A stretch of DNA of 64,000 bases from Chryseosolibacter indicum (GCF_018598585.1 NZ_JAHESD010000005.1:117981-181980); one strand, 5' to 3'; counted from the stretch's first letter, positions 26,311 to 35,715 are shown. Made by a program: numbers and translations. The notes: generated from the sequence alone by a model not told the origin.

Positions 26311-27534
26311 TTAAAATCTGGCGGCGAGAAGAAGCTCTATGTTCTTATGCTTTAAACCAAATTTACGGGCTACGTGCTCGTTTGTCAATCCTCCTTTATA
26401 AGTATAAACGCCCTTCATAAACCATTTGTGAGAGAATATCATTTCCTCTATCCCTCCTTCTTCTGCGGCTCTTAAAATGGTTGGGGTAAATATATTACTC
26501 AAGGCAGTCGTCGCAGTATGTGCCACACGTGATGCCACGTTAGGAACACAATAATGGATAACACCATGTCTTCTGAAAACCGGTTTACTCAAAGTTGTAA
26601 TTTCCGATGTTTCTATGCATCCCCCCTGATCAATACTTAAATCAATTATTAATGAGTCCGGTTTCATCTGGCTCACCATATCTTCGGTTACTACATGCCT
26701 CGCCCTGCCCTTTTCGGCGCGAAGGGCGCCAATAACTACATCGGCACCTTTTAAAGTCTCGCTGAGGGTTATAGTATCGATAGTGGAAGTATAAATTTGT
26801 TGACCCAGCAAATGCTTAATCCTTCTTAGTTTATAAAGATGGTTATCGAACACCTGTACTTCAGCACCTAGCCCCAGGGCAGCACGTGCGGCATATTCAG
26901 CTACTGTTCCCGCTCCTATTATAACTACTTTGGTGGGTGGTACACCGGTTATACCTCCCAGTATTACTCCCTTCCCGTTATTGGCAGTGCTTAGATATTC
27001 GGCAGCGATAAGCATTACTGTGCTTCCGGCGATCTCACTCATTGCTCTGATGATCGGCATACCGCCCACCTTATCCTCTATAAATTCATACGCTAATGCT
27101 GTTACCTTCTTTTTCAGAAGTGCATTCAGATTTTCGACTTTAAGATGACCAAGTTGTAATGCAGAGATCAGCGCTTGCCCTGGATGCATCAGCTCAATTT
27201 CTTCTAATGTAGGGGGCTCAATTTTAAGGATTACCTCTGCCTTGTAAACCTCTTCCTGGGAGTATACAATCTTAGCACCAGCATCGCTATACAGCTTATC
27301 GGTGAACTTTGATCCTAAGCCAGCCTTTGTTTCTACCCAAACTTCGTGTCCGTTGTTTACGAGCAGGGCTACTGCATCAGGAGTTAAACTTATTCGGTTT
27401 TCCTGTAATGAAACTTCGTTCGGTAATCCTATGAAAAAAGAGTTCTTCGCTTTCTTTACTTTTAAAAGCTGCTCCTGTGGTGCCAGGCTTGTTTTCGCTA
27501 GTGCTTCAAATCCTGTTTTTTTCTTGTCCGTCAT
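26311..27534 (-). CDS. ald: Alanine dehydrogenase-family protein
   Basis: A 407-residue member of the alanine dehydrogenase/PntA N-terminal family, with the ~30-residue N-terminal extension typical of Bacteroidota. It would convert alanine and NAD to pyruvate, ammonium and NADH. Seen: IGLPNEVSLQENRISLTPDAV (substrate lid), MSEIAGSTVMLIAAEYL, and the nucleotide fold with ILGGITGVPPTKVVIIGAGTVAEYA. At the place of the catalytic His96 of classical Ald (TFLHLA) this protein has Gln (SALQLG), so activity on alanine should not be taken for granted. Its start lies 29 bases inside tsaE, giving tight coupling. Confidence 0.82.
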   Translation of the reverse strand: MTDKKKTGFEALAKTSLAPQEQLLKVKKAKNSFFIGLPNEVSLQENRISLTPDAVALLVNNGHEVWVETKAGLGSKFTDKLYSDAGAKIVYSQEEVYKAEVILKIEPPTLEEIELMHPGQALISALQLGHLKVENLNALLKKKVTALAYEFIEDKVGGMPIIRAMSEIAGSTVMLIAAEYLSTANNGKGVILGGITGVPPTKVVIIGAGTVAEYAARAALGLGAEVQVFDNHLYKLRRIKHLLGQQIYTSTIDTITLSETLKGADVVIGALRAEKGRARHVVTEDMVSQMKPDSLIIDLSIDQGGCIETSEITTLSKPVFRRHGVIHYCVPNVASRVAHTATTALSNIFTPTILRAAEEGGIEEMIFSHKWFMKGVYTYKGGLTNEHVARKFGLKHKNIELLLAARF

Positions 27535-27970
27535 GAACAGAAAGGGCTATGGTTCTTAAAGTTTCTGATTGAGTTGTAATATTTACTTCAACATGATTTT
27601 GGGGAATTAGAGAGGGTATCTTTTCAGGCCATTCAATGAAACAATAATTCCCGGAATCGAAATATTCTTCCGTTCCTATGTCATAAGCTTCCGCTTCATT
27701 CTTAATTCTATAAAAATCAAAGTGATAAATTGTTTCATGACTTAGCGTAGCATACTCATTAACAATAGAAAAAGTAGGGCTACTCATATTATCAACTACG
27801 CCCAGGGTGTTGCATAGCTCTTTTATGAGCGTGGTTTTACCAGCACCCATTTCGCCATTAAATAACCAAACCCTGCATCCCATTGCTTCCTTCAAAAGAT
27901 CTTTGGCAACCTTTGGCAAATCCGATATCGCAACATTCTCAAATATCCGATCCTTGACATCATGAAACAT
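27506..27970 (-). CDS. tsaE: tRNA t6A biosynthesis ATPase TsaE
   Basis: A 154-residue P-loop ATPase. It assists TsaB and TsaD in making N6-threonylcarbamoyladenosine at position 37 of ANN-decoding tRNAs. Walker A is GEMGAGKTTLIK (about 39-50), followed by the SSPTFSIVNEY motif, HFDFYRI and the FIEWPEKI motif that is characteristic of the family. Length is normal. It overlaps porX by 11 bases on one side and ald by 29 on the other, so three unrelated functions are translationally coupled. Confidence 0.95.
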   Translation of the reverse strand: MFHDVKDRIFENVAISDLPKVAKDLLKEAMGCRVWLFNGEMGAGKTTLIKELCNTLGVVDNMSSPTFSIVNEYATLSHETIYHFDFYRIKNEAEAYDIGTEEYFDSGNYCFIEWPEKIPSLIPQNHVEVNITTQSETLRTIALSVHDGQEKNRI

Positions 27971-29516
27971 TTTTCGAATTTAGGAAAATTATAGGAATGA
28001 TCATCTCTTCCATGCTTATGCCACCGTGCTGAAATGTATCTTTATAGAAATTTACGTAGTAATTATAGTTGTTGGGGTATGCAAAGAATTGATCCTCAAT
28101 GGCAAAAACATAAGTAGTAGACACATTCATTTTTGGAAGAAATAATCTTTCGGGCTTCGTTACGGTCATTACTTTATCCCCTTCATAACCAAGATTCTTT
28201 CCCTGCTTATATCTGAGGTTGGTGTTAACAGATCTATCACCAATAATTTTAAATGGTTTTTTTACCCTTATTGTACCATGGTCGGTAGTAAGTATAAGCT
28301 TTACATTCTTTTCACTTATTTTCTTAATTATTTCCAATAGCGGGGAATGCAGCAACCAGGACTTTGTAATAGAACGATATGCTGATTCATCAGGTGCGAG
28401 TTCCCGAACCATTGCCATATCTGTCCGGGCATGTGAAAGCATGTCTACGAAGTTATAGACAATTACATTCAAATCGTTACTAAACAGATTATTAACCGTA
28501 TCAGCCAGACTCCTGCCTTCTTCAAGGTTTTTGATTTTGTGATAAGAGGTCTTTACCTGAAGGTTATTACGCCTTATTTGTTTTTGTAAAAATTCATCTT
28601 CAGAATTGTTCTTTCCCTCTTCCTCGTCTTCACCTACCCAAAGGTTTGGGTTAGTTTTAGCCATTTCACTGGGCAGCTGCCCTGAGAAAATCGAATTGCG
28701 TGCGTAGGCCGTTGTAGTAGGCAATATCGAATAGTAATGATCTTCTTTATCAATTGTAAAATATTCCGATAATACGGGCTCAATTACTTTCCACTGATCA
28801 TAACGCAGGTTGTCTATCAGTAGGACAAAGACTGGCTTGCCTTTCCCCAATTCTGGAAAAACTTTACGTTTCATTAACTGGTGCGACAACAGCGGTTTAT
28901 CAGATTTAGGATCGTTTAACCAGCCATCATAATTTCTGATAATGAATTTCGCAAAGTTGGCATTAGCCTCAATCTTTTGCATTTCAAGCACCTCACCCAT
29001 GTCGTGGTTGCCCTCCATTTCTAGCTCCCAATAGATCAGCTTTTTATAGATTTCAGCCCATTGTTCATGGTTCATATTATCCATAAAAGCCATACTTATC
29101 TTCCTGAATTCCTGCTGATAACTCAGGTTAATCTTCTCAGTAATAAGCCGTTTATTGTCTAGTATCTTTTTTACAGACAACAGGATCTGGCTTGGGTTTA
29201 AGGGCTTGATAAGGTAGTCAGCTATTTTTGAGCCTATCGCCTCTTCCATAATATGCTCTTCTTCATTTTTGGTGATCATCACCACCGGCAAATTAGGCTT
29301 TGTATTTTTTATCTGACTTAATGCCTCCAGACCAGACATTCCGGGCATGTGCTCATCCAGAAAAACCACGTCAAAGCTTTTCTCATCGCACATCTCTACT
29401 GCATCAGCTGCATTATTTACTGGCGTTATATCATAACCCCTCTGCTCGAGGAACATAATATGCGGTTTCAGTAAATCTATTTCATCATCAGCCCAAAGAA
29501 TGTTGTATCGTTGCAT
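27960..29516 (-). CDS. porX: PorX: response regulator with PglZ domain
   Basis: A 518-residue two-domain regulator of the type IX secretion system. The receiver (1-120) has Asp10/Asp11, phospho-acceptor Asp54, Thr82 and Lys104. After a helical linker the PglZ alkaline-phosphatase-like domain (about 205-510) has the metal-binding IDNLRYDQ and the nucleophile motif LPTTTAYARNSIFSG. In Porphyromonas PorX is phosphorylated by PorY and acts with SigP to turn on por genes. I chose the ATG at 29516; a TTG 21 bases upstream adds seven residues. No other T9SS gene is in the window. Confidence 0.93.
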   Translation of the reverse strand: MQRYNILWADDEIDLLKPHIMFLEQRGYDITPVNNAADAVEMCDEKSFDVVFLDEHMPGMSGLEALSQIKNTKPNLPVVMITKNEEEHIMEEAIGSKIADYLIKPLNPSQILLSVKKILDNKRLITEKINLSYQQEFRKISMAFMDNMNHEQWAEIYKKLIYWELEMEGNHDMGEVLEMQKIEANANFAKFIIRNYDGWLNDPKSDKPLLSHQLMKRKVFPELGKGKPVFVLLIDNLRYDQWKVIEPVLSEYFTIDKEDHYYSILPTTTAYARNSIFSGQLPSEMAKTNPNLWVGEDEEEGKNNSEDEFLQKQIRRNNLQVKTSYHKIKNLEEGRSLADTVNNLFSNDLNVIVYNFVDMLSHARTDMAMVRELAPDESAYRSITKSWLLHSPLLEIIKKISEKNVKLILTTDHGTIRVKKPFKIIGDRSVNTNLRYKQGKNLGYEGDKVMTVTKPERLFLPKMNVSTTYVFAIEDQFFAYPNNYNYYVNFYKDTFQHGGISMEEMIIPIIFLNSKNVS

Positions 29517-29678
29517 AAGCAGATTTTTTTGCGTCAAGTTAAAAATATCAATTTATAATACGGCTTTATTTCATAAAACCGTTAAAAACATGTGATTCTA
29601 GTATGTTGTTTGTTGGTGTGTTGACGAATCCATGTAATTTTACCGGCAATCATATCAAATATTAAGCCCGGTATAAGT

Positions 29679-30905
29679 TTGAACAAAAAGAAAATCATTA
29701 ATGATCCAGTTTATGGATTCATAACTTTAAAAAGTGAGCTAATCTTTGATATTATCTCACATCCTTACTTTCAGCGGCTAAGGCACATCAAGCAGCTGGG
29801 TTTAACCGACTTAATTTATCCGGGAGCACTGCATACACGGTTTCAGCATGCACTTGGCGCAATGCACTTGATGGGGTTAGTATTGGATAACCTAAGGCAG
29901 AAGAAAGTTGAGATTTCAAATGAAGAGTATGAAGCAACGCAGATCGCTATTTTGTTACATGATCTGGGCCACGGCCCTTTTTCACATGCATTAGAAGATT
30001 CTTTGCTGCAGGGCATTAAGCATGAAAGCATTTCATACATGCTCATGTTAGAACTAAACGATCACTTTAATCAGGCACTATCGCTTGCGTTAAAAATCTT
30101 TAGGAATAGCTATTCCCGAAAATTCTTTCACCAGTTAGTTTCAAGTCAGCTGGACATAGACAGGCTCGATTATCTGAAACGAGATTGTTTCTTTACGGGC
30201 GTTCAGGAAGGAACAATAGGTGTCGACAGAATTATTTCGATGCTTCATGTTTATAAAGATCAGCTTGTTGTTGAAGAGAAGGGAATTTATAGCATTGAAA
30301 ATTTTCTTACTGCCAGAAGGTTGATGTACTGGCAGGTCTATCTTCATAAAACAACGGTGAGCGCAGAAAGAATGTTGGTGAATATTATCAAAAGAGCTCA
30401 AACGCTTATGCGTGCGGAAGCAGACATTCCAGCAAGTGATGCATTGAAATTCTTTCTCGCAAATAATCTTTCTATATCAGACCTTAAGCAAGACAAAAAA
30501 GCATTACATGCTTTTGGGGTTTTAGATGACAACGACATTTGGGGAGCCATAAAATGCTGGATTAACAACAATGACAAGATCCTATCAACCTTATCACGAA
30601 TGCTGCTTGAAAGAAGATTATTTAAAATCATTTTAAGTTCAGACCCTATTAAGAAAAACCTGATTGAACGCATTCGTACAGACGTATCAAAAAAATATAA
30701 AACACTTAGAGCCGAGTCTCAGTACCTTTTTTCTTATGGCACTGTAACGAATGAAGCTTATGCAGAAGGCCAGAAAATTAACATTCTCACCAAGAAGGGG
30801 GAATTACTTGACATTGCGCAGGCTTCTGATCTGCCTAATATTAAGGCATTTAGCCGTATTGTAAAGAAAAACTATTTATGCTGGCCGAAGGATATAACCG
30901 TGTGA
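29679..30905 (+). CDS. HD-domain phosphohydrolase (dNTPase-like)
   Basis: A 408-residue protein of the SAMHD1/dGTPase-like HD family. It starts NKKKIINDPVYGFI, then HTRFQHALGAMHL (first His), AILLHDLGHGPFSHALE (His-Asp pair) and the later SQLDIDRLDYLKRD Asp, so the metal site is complete. Substrate could be dNTPs or another nucleotide. TTG at 29679 is the only start that keeps the conserved N-terminus; no in-frame ATG is available before residue 60. Odd: that TTG is also the last three bases of a perfect TAAGTTTG -7-like box (29674-29681). Confidence 0.88.
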   Translation: MNKKKIINDPVYGFITLKSELIFDIISHPYFQRLRHIKQLGLTDLIYPGALHTRFQHALGAMHLMGLVLDNLRQKKVEISNEEYEATQIAILLHDLGHGPFSHALEDSLLQGIKHESISYMLMLELNDHFNQALSLALKIFRNSYSRKFFHQLVSSQLDIDRLDYLKRDCFFTGVQEGTIGVDRIISMLHVYKDQLVVEEKGIYSIENFLTARRLMYWQVYLHKTTVSAERMLVNIIKRAQTLMRAEADIPASDALKFFLANNLSISDLKQDKKALHAFGVLDDNDIWGAIKCWINNNDKILSTLSRMLLERRLFKIILSSDPIKKNLIERIRTDVSKKYKTLRAESQYLFSYGTVTNEAYAEGQKINILTKKGELLDIAQASDLPNIKAFSRIVKKNYLCWPKDITV

Positions 30906-30993
30906 TAGATTATTTAGATTAGTTTAGTACTTTCTTACATACAAGTGCCTTGAAACTTCTTGGCCAGCTACTGGAAAAGCCATTTAACAAAAC

Positions 30994-31001
30994 TATCTTT
31001 G
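30994..31001 (+). promoter_or_regulatory. Candidate -7 box (TATCTTTG) for the lipid A genes
   Basis: Exact TAnnTTTG match, 57 bases before the lpxD start. I do not see a TTG at the usual -33 distance, so support is partial. Confidence 0.45.
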
Positions 31002-31058
31002 CGCATTGTGGCAAGCAGGATAAACACCATCCTTCAGCTATCATTATAACTAAGCACT

Positions 31059-32117
31059 ATGGAATTTACAATTAATCAAGTGGCAGCTCTGATCGGTGGT
31101 CAGGTTAAAGGAAATGGAGATGAGAAGATCAACATGCTTGCCAAAATACAAGAAGCAAAAAAAGGCCAGATCGCGTTTTTATCAAATCCAAAATACGAAC
31201 CTTTCATCTATACAACGCAGGCATCAGCTGTAATTGTTAAAAAGGATTTTCAACCGAAAAAGGAAGTACAATCCACGTTGATTCTTGTTGATGACCCCTA
31301 TGTAAGCTTCACTGCTTTGCTTGAGCAATATCATCAAATGATAACTTTTCAGAAAGTAGGAGTTGAACAGCCAAGTTACATAAGTGAAAATGCCGTTGTG
31401 GGTTCTAGTGTCTACAGAGGAGCTTTCTCTTACATCGGCAATAAAGTTAAGATAGGGAACAATGTAAAAATATATCCTAACGCGTATATTGGTGATGACG
31501 TAGTTATTGGTGACAATACTATTTTATATGCAGGAGTAAAAATTTATGCTGGTACACGCATTGGCGCTAATTGTACTGTACATTCTGGGGCGGTGATAGG
31601 AAGTGACGGTTTTGGATTTGCACCCCAGCAAGATGGCACGTACAAAACAATCCCTCAAATGGGCCATGTTGTTCTTGAAGATAATGTATCAATTGGTGCG
31701 AATACGGTTATTGACTGTGCTACGTTAATGGGCGATGCTACTACTATCCGTAAAGGCGTAAAACTCGATAATCTAATACAGGTAGCACACAACGTAGAAA
31801 TAGGAAAAAATACAGTTATTGCTGCTCAGACAGGCATTTCAGGTTCTTCTCGAATTGGCGAGAATTGTATCATTGGAGGACAGGTAGGAGTTGCAGGCCA
31901 CCTTAAAATAGCAAATAAAACCGGCATTGGCGCCCAAGCGGGTATTCTTAAATCCATTACTGAAGAAGGTGAGCGCATACTTGGTTCCCCTGCCTTCGAC
32001 GCAAAACAGTACTTTCAGTCATACGCTGTTTTTAAGAAGCTACCAGAGCTGCACTCTGGACTTAGAGATCTTGAGAAGAAGGTTGATCAACTCGAAGGGG
32101 ATAAAATAGACAAATAG
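31059..32117 (+). CDS. lpxD: UDP-3-O-acylglucosamine N-acyltransferase
   Basis: A 352-residue trimeric enzyme for the third step of lipid A synthesis; it transfers a 3-hydroxyacyl chain from ACP to the 2-amino group. Uridine-binding N-terminal domain (1-100, with FLSNPKYEPFIYTTQASAVIV) precedes a left-handed parallel beta-helix of hexapeptide repeats (about 105-310), including the catalytic His in VAHNVEIGKN, and a C-terminal helix. Length is normal. It opens the lpxD-lpxC/fabZ-lpxA set, separated from the next gene by 102 bases that hold a promoter. Confidence 0.97.
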   Translation: MEFTINQVAALIGGQVKGNGDEKINMLAKIQEAKKGQIAFLSNPKYEPFIYTTQASAVIVKKDFQPKKEVQSTLILVDDPYVSFTALLEQYHQMITFQKVGVEQPSYISENAVVGSSVYRGAFSYIGNKVKIGNNVKIYPNAYIGDDVVIGDNTILYAGVKIYAGTRIGANCTVHSGAVIGSDGFGFAPQQDGTYKTIPQMGHVVLEDNVSIGANTVIDCATLMGDATTIRKGVKLDNLIQVAHNVEIGKNTVIAAQTGISGSSRIGENCIIGGQVGVAGHLKIANKTGIGAQAGILKSITEEGERILGSPAFDAKQYFQSYAVFKKLPELHSGLRDLEKKVDQLEGDKIDK

Positions 32118-32171
32118 TGGGATGGTTTTATCCTTCTTATTCAAACCGTTGCGTAATACAATTTTTAATTA

Positions 32172-32203
32172 TTGGCTAATCTGAATAATTGGGGTTAAAT
32201 TTG
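32172..32203 (+). promoter_or_regulatory. Promoter of lpxC/fabZ (TTG-N21-TAAATTTG)
   Basis: The -33 element TTG (32172-32174) and the -7 element TAAATTTG (32196-32203) match the Bacteroidota vegetative promoter with a 21-base spacer. The lpxC start lies 16 bases after the -7 box, predicting a leader of about 10-12 bases. Confidence 0.7.
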
Positions 32204-32219
32204 CCGACTTTTCATAGGT

Positions 32220-33617
32220 ATGCTTAATATTAAACAGCAAACAATTCAAAAATCAGTCTCTCTTTCCGGAGTTGGGCTTCATACTGGTGTTCAAACCAAT
32301 ATGACATTTCTTCCTGCTAAACCTAACCACGGTATTAAATTTCAGAGAATAGATTTACCAGGTTCACCAATAATAGATGCTGACTGCGATAATGTTGTAG
32401 ATGTTTCAAGAGGAACTACCATAGAACAAAGCGGTGCTCGTGTAAGCACAATTGAGCATACACTTGCTGCTTTGGTTGGTCTTGAAATAGACAATGTGCT
32501 TATTCAGCTGGATGGCCCTGAATGTCCTATAATGGATGGAAGTTCTATTCAATTTGTTGAGACATTAAAAGATGCAGGGACTGACGAACAAAACGCATTA
32601 CGCGATTTTTTTGAGGTTCAGGATCCACTCTTCTACCGTGAAGCAGCCAGGAACGTAGAAATTGCAGCACTGCCGCTTGATGACTACAGGGTTACAGTAA
32701 TGATAGATTACAACTCTCCTGTTTTAGGAAGCCAGCATGCATCTATTACCGATATACGCCAGTTTGAAAAGGAGATTGCAAGCTGCAGAACATTCTGCTT
32801 CCTCCACGAACTGGAAATGCTCTATAAAAATAACCTTATCAGGGGTGGCGACTTAAACAACGCAATAGTTATTGTGGATCGCATCGTTCAGGATAATGAA
32901 CTCGATAATATTGCTAAAATGCTTGGCAAGCCTAAGGTGGCTGTTAAGCAGGAAGGCATCTTAAACAACATTGAGCTCAGATACAAAAACGAACCAGCCA
33001 GACACAAGCTTCTTGATATTGTAGGTGACCTCGCGTTAGCAGGCCGCCCGTTGAAAGCTCAGGTGCTTGCGGCAAGACCAGGACATGCAGCTAACGTAGC
33101 ATTCGCAAAAAAACTTAAGCGTGCAATGCACGAAGCAGACAAACAGGGGCGTCCTAAGTACAACCCAAGCTTACCGCCTGTAATGGATATTAACAAAATT
33201 ACAGCAACACTGCCGCATCGCTATCCATTCCTGTTGATAGACAAAATCATTTACCTTGATAATGAAAGCGTAGCGGGCGTGAAAAACGTTACTGCTAATG
33301 AATATTTCTTTCAAGGGCATTTCCCAGGCAACCCCGTGTTCCCGGGTGTGCTTCAAATAGAGGCCATGGCACAAATCGGAGGAATTTTAGTTCTTAATAC
33401 AGTTCCGGATCCTGAGAATTACTGGACATACTTTTTGGGTGTCGAGAATATGAAGTTCAGAAAAATGGTTCTCCCAGGAGATACACTGGTTATTCAATGC
33501 GACCTTGTAGCACCTATTAAACGTGGCATTGCAAAAATGAACGGCAGGGCATTCGTTGGTAATACATTAGTAAGTGAAGGAACGATGACTGCCAGTATAG
33601 TTAGAAAAGATTCATGA
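32220..33617 (+). CDS. lpxC/fabZ: LpxC deacetylase fused to FabZ dehydratase
   Basis: A 465-residue fusion typical of Bacteroidota. Residues 1 to about 305 are LpxC, the zinc deacetylase that commits UDP-acylglucosamine to lipid A: zinc ligands are His in STIEHTLAAL, and His/Asp in RHKLLDIVGDLAL, and the catalytic His is in RPGHAANVAF. Residues about 320-465 are FabZ, the 3-hydroxyacyl-ACP dehydratase, with LPHRYPFLLIDKI and the catalytic His/Glu in GHFPGNPVFPGVLQIEAMAQ. The fusion couples lipid A commitment to fatty acid elongation, which compete for the same hydroxyacyl-ACP. The stop overlaps lpxA by 4 bases. Confidence 0.98.
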   Translation: MLNIKQQTIQKSVSLSGVGLHTGVQTNMTFLPAKPNHGIKFQRIDLPGSPIIDADCDNVVDVSRGTTIEQSGARVSTIEHTLAALVGLEIDNVLIQLDGPECPIMDGSSIQFVETLKDAGTDEQNALRDFFEVQDPLFYREAARNVEIAALPLDDYRVTVMIDYNSPVLGSQHASITDIRQFEKEIASCRTFCFLHELEMLYKNNLIRGGDLNNAIVIVDRIVQDNELDNIAKMLGKPKVAVKQEGILNNIELRYKNEPARHKLLDIVGDLALAGRPLKAQVLAARPGHAANVAFAKKLKRAMHEADKQGRPKYNPSLPPVMDINKITATLPHRYPFLLIDKIIYLDNESVAGVKNVTANEYFFQGHFPGNPVFPGVLQIEAMAQIGGILVLNTVPDPENYWTYFLGVENMKFRKMVLPGDTLVIQCDLVAPIKRGIAKMNGRAFVGNTLVSEGTMTASIVRKDS

Positions 33618-34402
33618 GTCGATTTCCGTTAGCAAATGTTCATCCTGAGGCGAAAATAGGTAACAATGTTACCATTGAGCCATTCGCCACGGTTCAGCAA
33701 AATGTTGTAATTGGTGATGATTGTTGGATTGGTCCGAGTGCCGTAATAATGAGTGGCGCAAGAATAGGCAAAAATTGCAAGATATTCCCTGGCGCTGTTA
33801 TTTCTGGTATTCCTCAGGATTTGAAATTTAAAGGTGAAGACACTACTACTGAGATCGGAGACAATACAACCATCCGGGAGTGTGTAACCATCAACAGAGG
33901 TACAATAGATAAATACAAAACAGTTATAGGTTCAAATTGCCTAATAATGGCTTATGCTCACGTAGGCCACGATTGTATTATTGGTAACTATTGTATTCTT
34001 GGTAATACTGTTCAGCTGGCTGGGCATGTACTAATTGACGATTATGCCATTTTTGGCGGTGCATGTGCGGTACAACAATTCTCAAAAGTTGGTGCTCATG
34101 CTTACATTGGTGGTGGTTCTCTTGTACGAAAAGATATTCCTCCTTATACAAAGGCAGCGCGCGAACCCATTTCTTATGCAGGTATAAACACAGTTGGCTT
34201 GCGCAGACGAGGTTTTACTTCAGAAAAAATCAACGACATCCAGGATATCTACAGGTATATATTTTTGAAGGGAATGAATATATCGAAAGCCATAGAAAAG
34301 GTAGAAGCTGAAATATCACAAAGCCCTGAAAGAGATTACATCCTTGATTTCATTAAAACTTCGGAAAGAGGTATAATGAAAGGCTATGGCAGTAATGATT
34401 AA
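33614..34402 (+). CDS. lpxA: UDP-N-acetylglucosamine acyltransferase
   Basis: A 262-residue hexapeptide-repeat enzyme that adds a 3-hydroxyacyl chain to the 3-OH of UDP-GlcNAc, the first lipid A step. The beta-helix covers about 1-190 with the catalytic His in YAHVGHDCIIGNYC, and the helical C-terminus begins after GLRRRGFTSEKI, a family signature. Length is normal. Its ATG overlaps the lpxC/fabZ stop (ATGA), so the genes are translationally coupled; an ABC ATPase gene follows after 26 bases. Confidence 0.97.
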   Translation: MSRFPLANVHPEAKIGNNVTIEPFATVQQNVVIGDDCWIGPSAVIMSGARIGKNCKIFPGAVISGIPQDLKFKGEDTTTEIGDNTTIRECVTINRGTIDKYKTVIGSNCLIMAYAHVGHDCIIGNYCILGNTVQLAGHVLIDDYAIFGGACAVQQFSKVGAHAYIGGGSLVRKDIPPYTKAAREPISYAGINTVGLRRRGFTSEKINDIQDIYRYIFLKGMNISKAIEKVEAEISQSPERDYILDFIKTSERGIMKGYGSND

Positions 34403-34428
34403 GTCAGTGGGATAGAATTTCGCTACTT

Positions 34429-35064
34429 ATGGTTACTGAAATACCATTGATAAAGATTAAAGATTTAAGCAAGCGATTTAATCGCGAATGGATTTTCAGA
34501 AACTTAACCTATCAATTTAACAGGGGCAGTATTTATGTCTTTACTGGACCAAATGGTTCGGGGAAATCAACTCTTCTTCAGGTAATAACCGGAGCAATTC
34601 CGCCTACGGATGGAAGTTTAACCTATTACAATGTCAATAACAGTGAGATTGCCATTGATAATATTTACAAAAAGATTGCTGTAGCAACCCCATATATGGA
34701 TCTCATCGAGGAATTTACCCTCGATGAACATCTTAGCTTTCATTTTGGAATGAGGAATATCAGGTATGAACTGACCTTAGCGGAATTAAAAAATATCATG
34801 TACCTGGAAAATGCGGGATCTAAGCACATCCAGAACTTCTCATCAGGTATGAAACAAAGGCTAAAACTAGGGTTGGCCTTTTATACTGAAGCTGATATTG
34901 TTTTTTTAGATGAGCCAGGCACAAACCTAGATCAAACTGCATTTAACTGGTACTACAATCAGTTGTTGAAAGTGCCAAAGGAATGCACAGTTATAATTGC
35001 ATCAAATAATCCACAGGAATATCCTGAAAACAGCAAGCGGATAGACATATTGAGTTATAAGTAA
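34429..35064 (+). CDS. ABC transporter ATP-binding protein
   Basis: A 211-residue stand-alone nucleotide-binding subunit. Walker A GPNGSGKSTLLQ, signature FSSGMKQRLKL and Walker B IVFLDEPGTNLD are present; the Q-loop is replaced by ATPYMD. No permease gene is next to it, as is usual for this gene beside lpxA in Bacteroidota. Role and substrate are unknown; the linkage with lipid A genes suggests envelope traffic (inference). It is probably the last gene of the lpx transcript. Confidence 0.88.
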   Translation: MVTEIPLIKIKDLSKRFNREWIFRNLTYQFNRGSIYVFTGPNGSGKSTLLQVITGAIPPTDGSLTYYNVNNSEIAIDNIYKKIAVATPYMDLIEEFTLDEHLSFHFGMRNIRYELTLAELKNIMYLENAGSKHIQNFSSGMKQRLKLGLAFYTEADIVFLDEPGTNLDQTAFNWYYNQLLKVPKECTVIIASNNPQEYPENSKRIDILSYK

Positions 35065-35177
35065 GTATGGCAAAAGCGGTTACTAAATAACGTCTGATTG
35101 TATTTAAGCAGGATAGCGGGTACAAAGTTTGAATATTGGTATTTAAAAGGCATATTCGCTATAACAAATTTGGGATA

Positions 35178-35645
35178 ATGAAAATAACAGCAAAAATTCT
35201 AACATTATTAATGCTCGTTGCCATGGCTACTTTTAGTGTTAGCTGCGGCGGCGATGATGATGAAAAGTCTGATAGAGAAGTTCAAATTGATAAGTTAGTT
35301 GGAACCTGGAACGCCACAGAAGTTTTGTTCGAAGGGTCGACGCCTCCGCTTGATCATTCAAAATTTCAATTAGTAATAACAAAGGATGGTAAAACAAGAG
35401 CAAAGTATGAAGCCCTTGGAAGACCACAGGGCCCAAGTGCGTGGCCGGCGAGTGGCTCCTTTGAATTTGGATCAAATGCAAAAACGAACTTGATTCGTGA
35501 TGATCAAACTAATATTCAATATTCTGTTACAGATACAGAACTGACAATGAGCTTTACCTTTACAGGAGAGCCGTATGCGGCATCGGGTGGCAGAGCCAAG
35601 AATGTTGAAGGCGGATGGGATTTTAAATTCACCAAGGTTCAATAG
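35178..35645 (+). CDS. Lipocalin-like lipoprotein
   Basis: A 155-residue exported lipoprotein. Signal peptide 1-22 ends in the lipobox FSVSC, followed by GGDDDEKSD, an acidic-start sorting region often seen on surface-exposed Bacteroidota lipoproteins. The mature part has the pattern LVGTWNATEVLFEG ... FEFGS ... TDTELTMSFTF of lipocalin-like (DUF4923/lipocalin_4 type) domains: an 8-stranded barrel. The ATG at 35178 begins the signal peptide; the upstream start at 35136 is rejected. Ligand unknown. A strong bidirectional terminator follows. Confidence 0.8.
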   Translation: MKITAKILTLLMLVAMATFSVSCGGDDDEKSDREVQIDKLVGTWNATEVLFEGSTPPLDHSKFQLVITKDGKTRAKYEALGRPQGPSAWPASGSFEFGSNAKTNLIRDDQTNIQYSVTDTELTMSFTFTGEPYAASGGRAKNVEGGWDFKFTKVQ

Positions 35646-35666
35646 GAATCTTACTAAAATAATAAA

Positions 35667-35705
35667 AGCAAAAGGGGTTAATTGAATAACCCCTTTTGCT
35701 TTATT
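35667..35705. terminator. Bidirectional terminator between lipoprotein and mutS2
   Basis: Perfect 14-base arms (35667-35680 and 35687-35700) with a six-base loop, flanked by A-rich sequence on the left and T-rich sequence on the right, so it can stop transcription from both convergent genes. Confidence 0.92.
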
Positions 35706-35715
35706 CAATACCATT

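Noticed and set aside
26160..26420. 86-codon plus-strand frame in the valS-ald spacer
   Set aside because: It is made of the repeat array and then antisense to ald; no family features.
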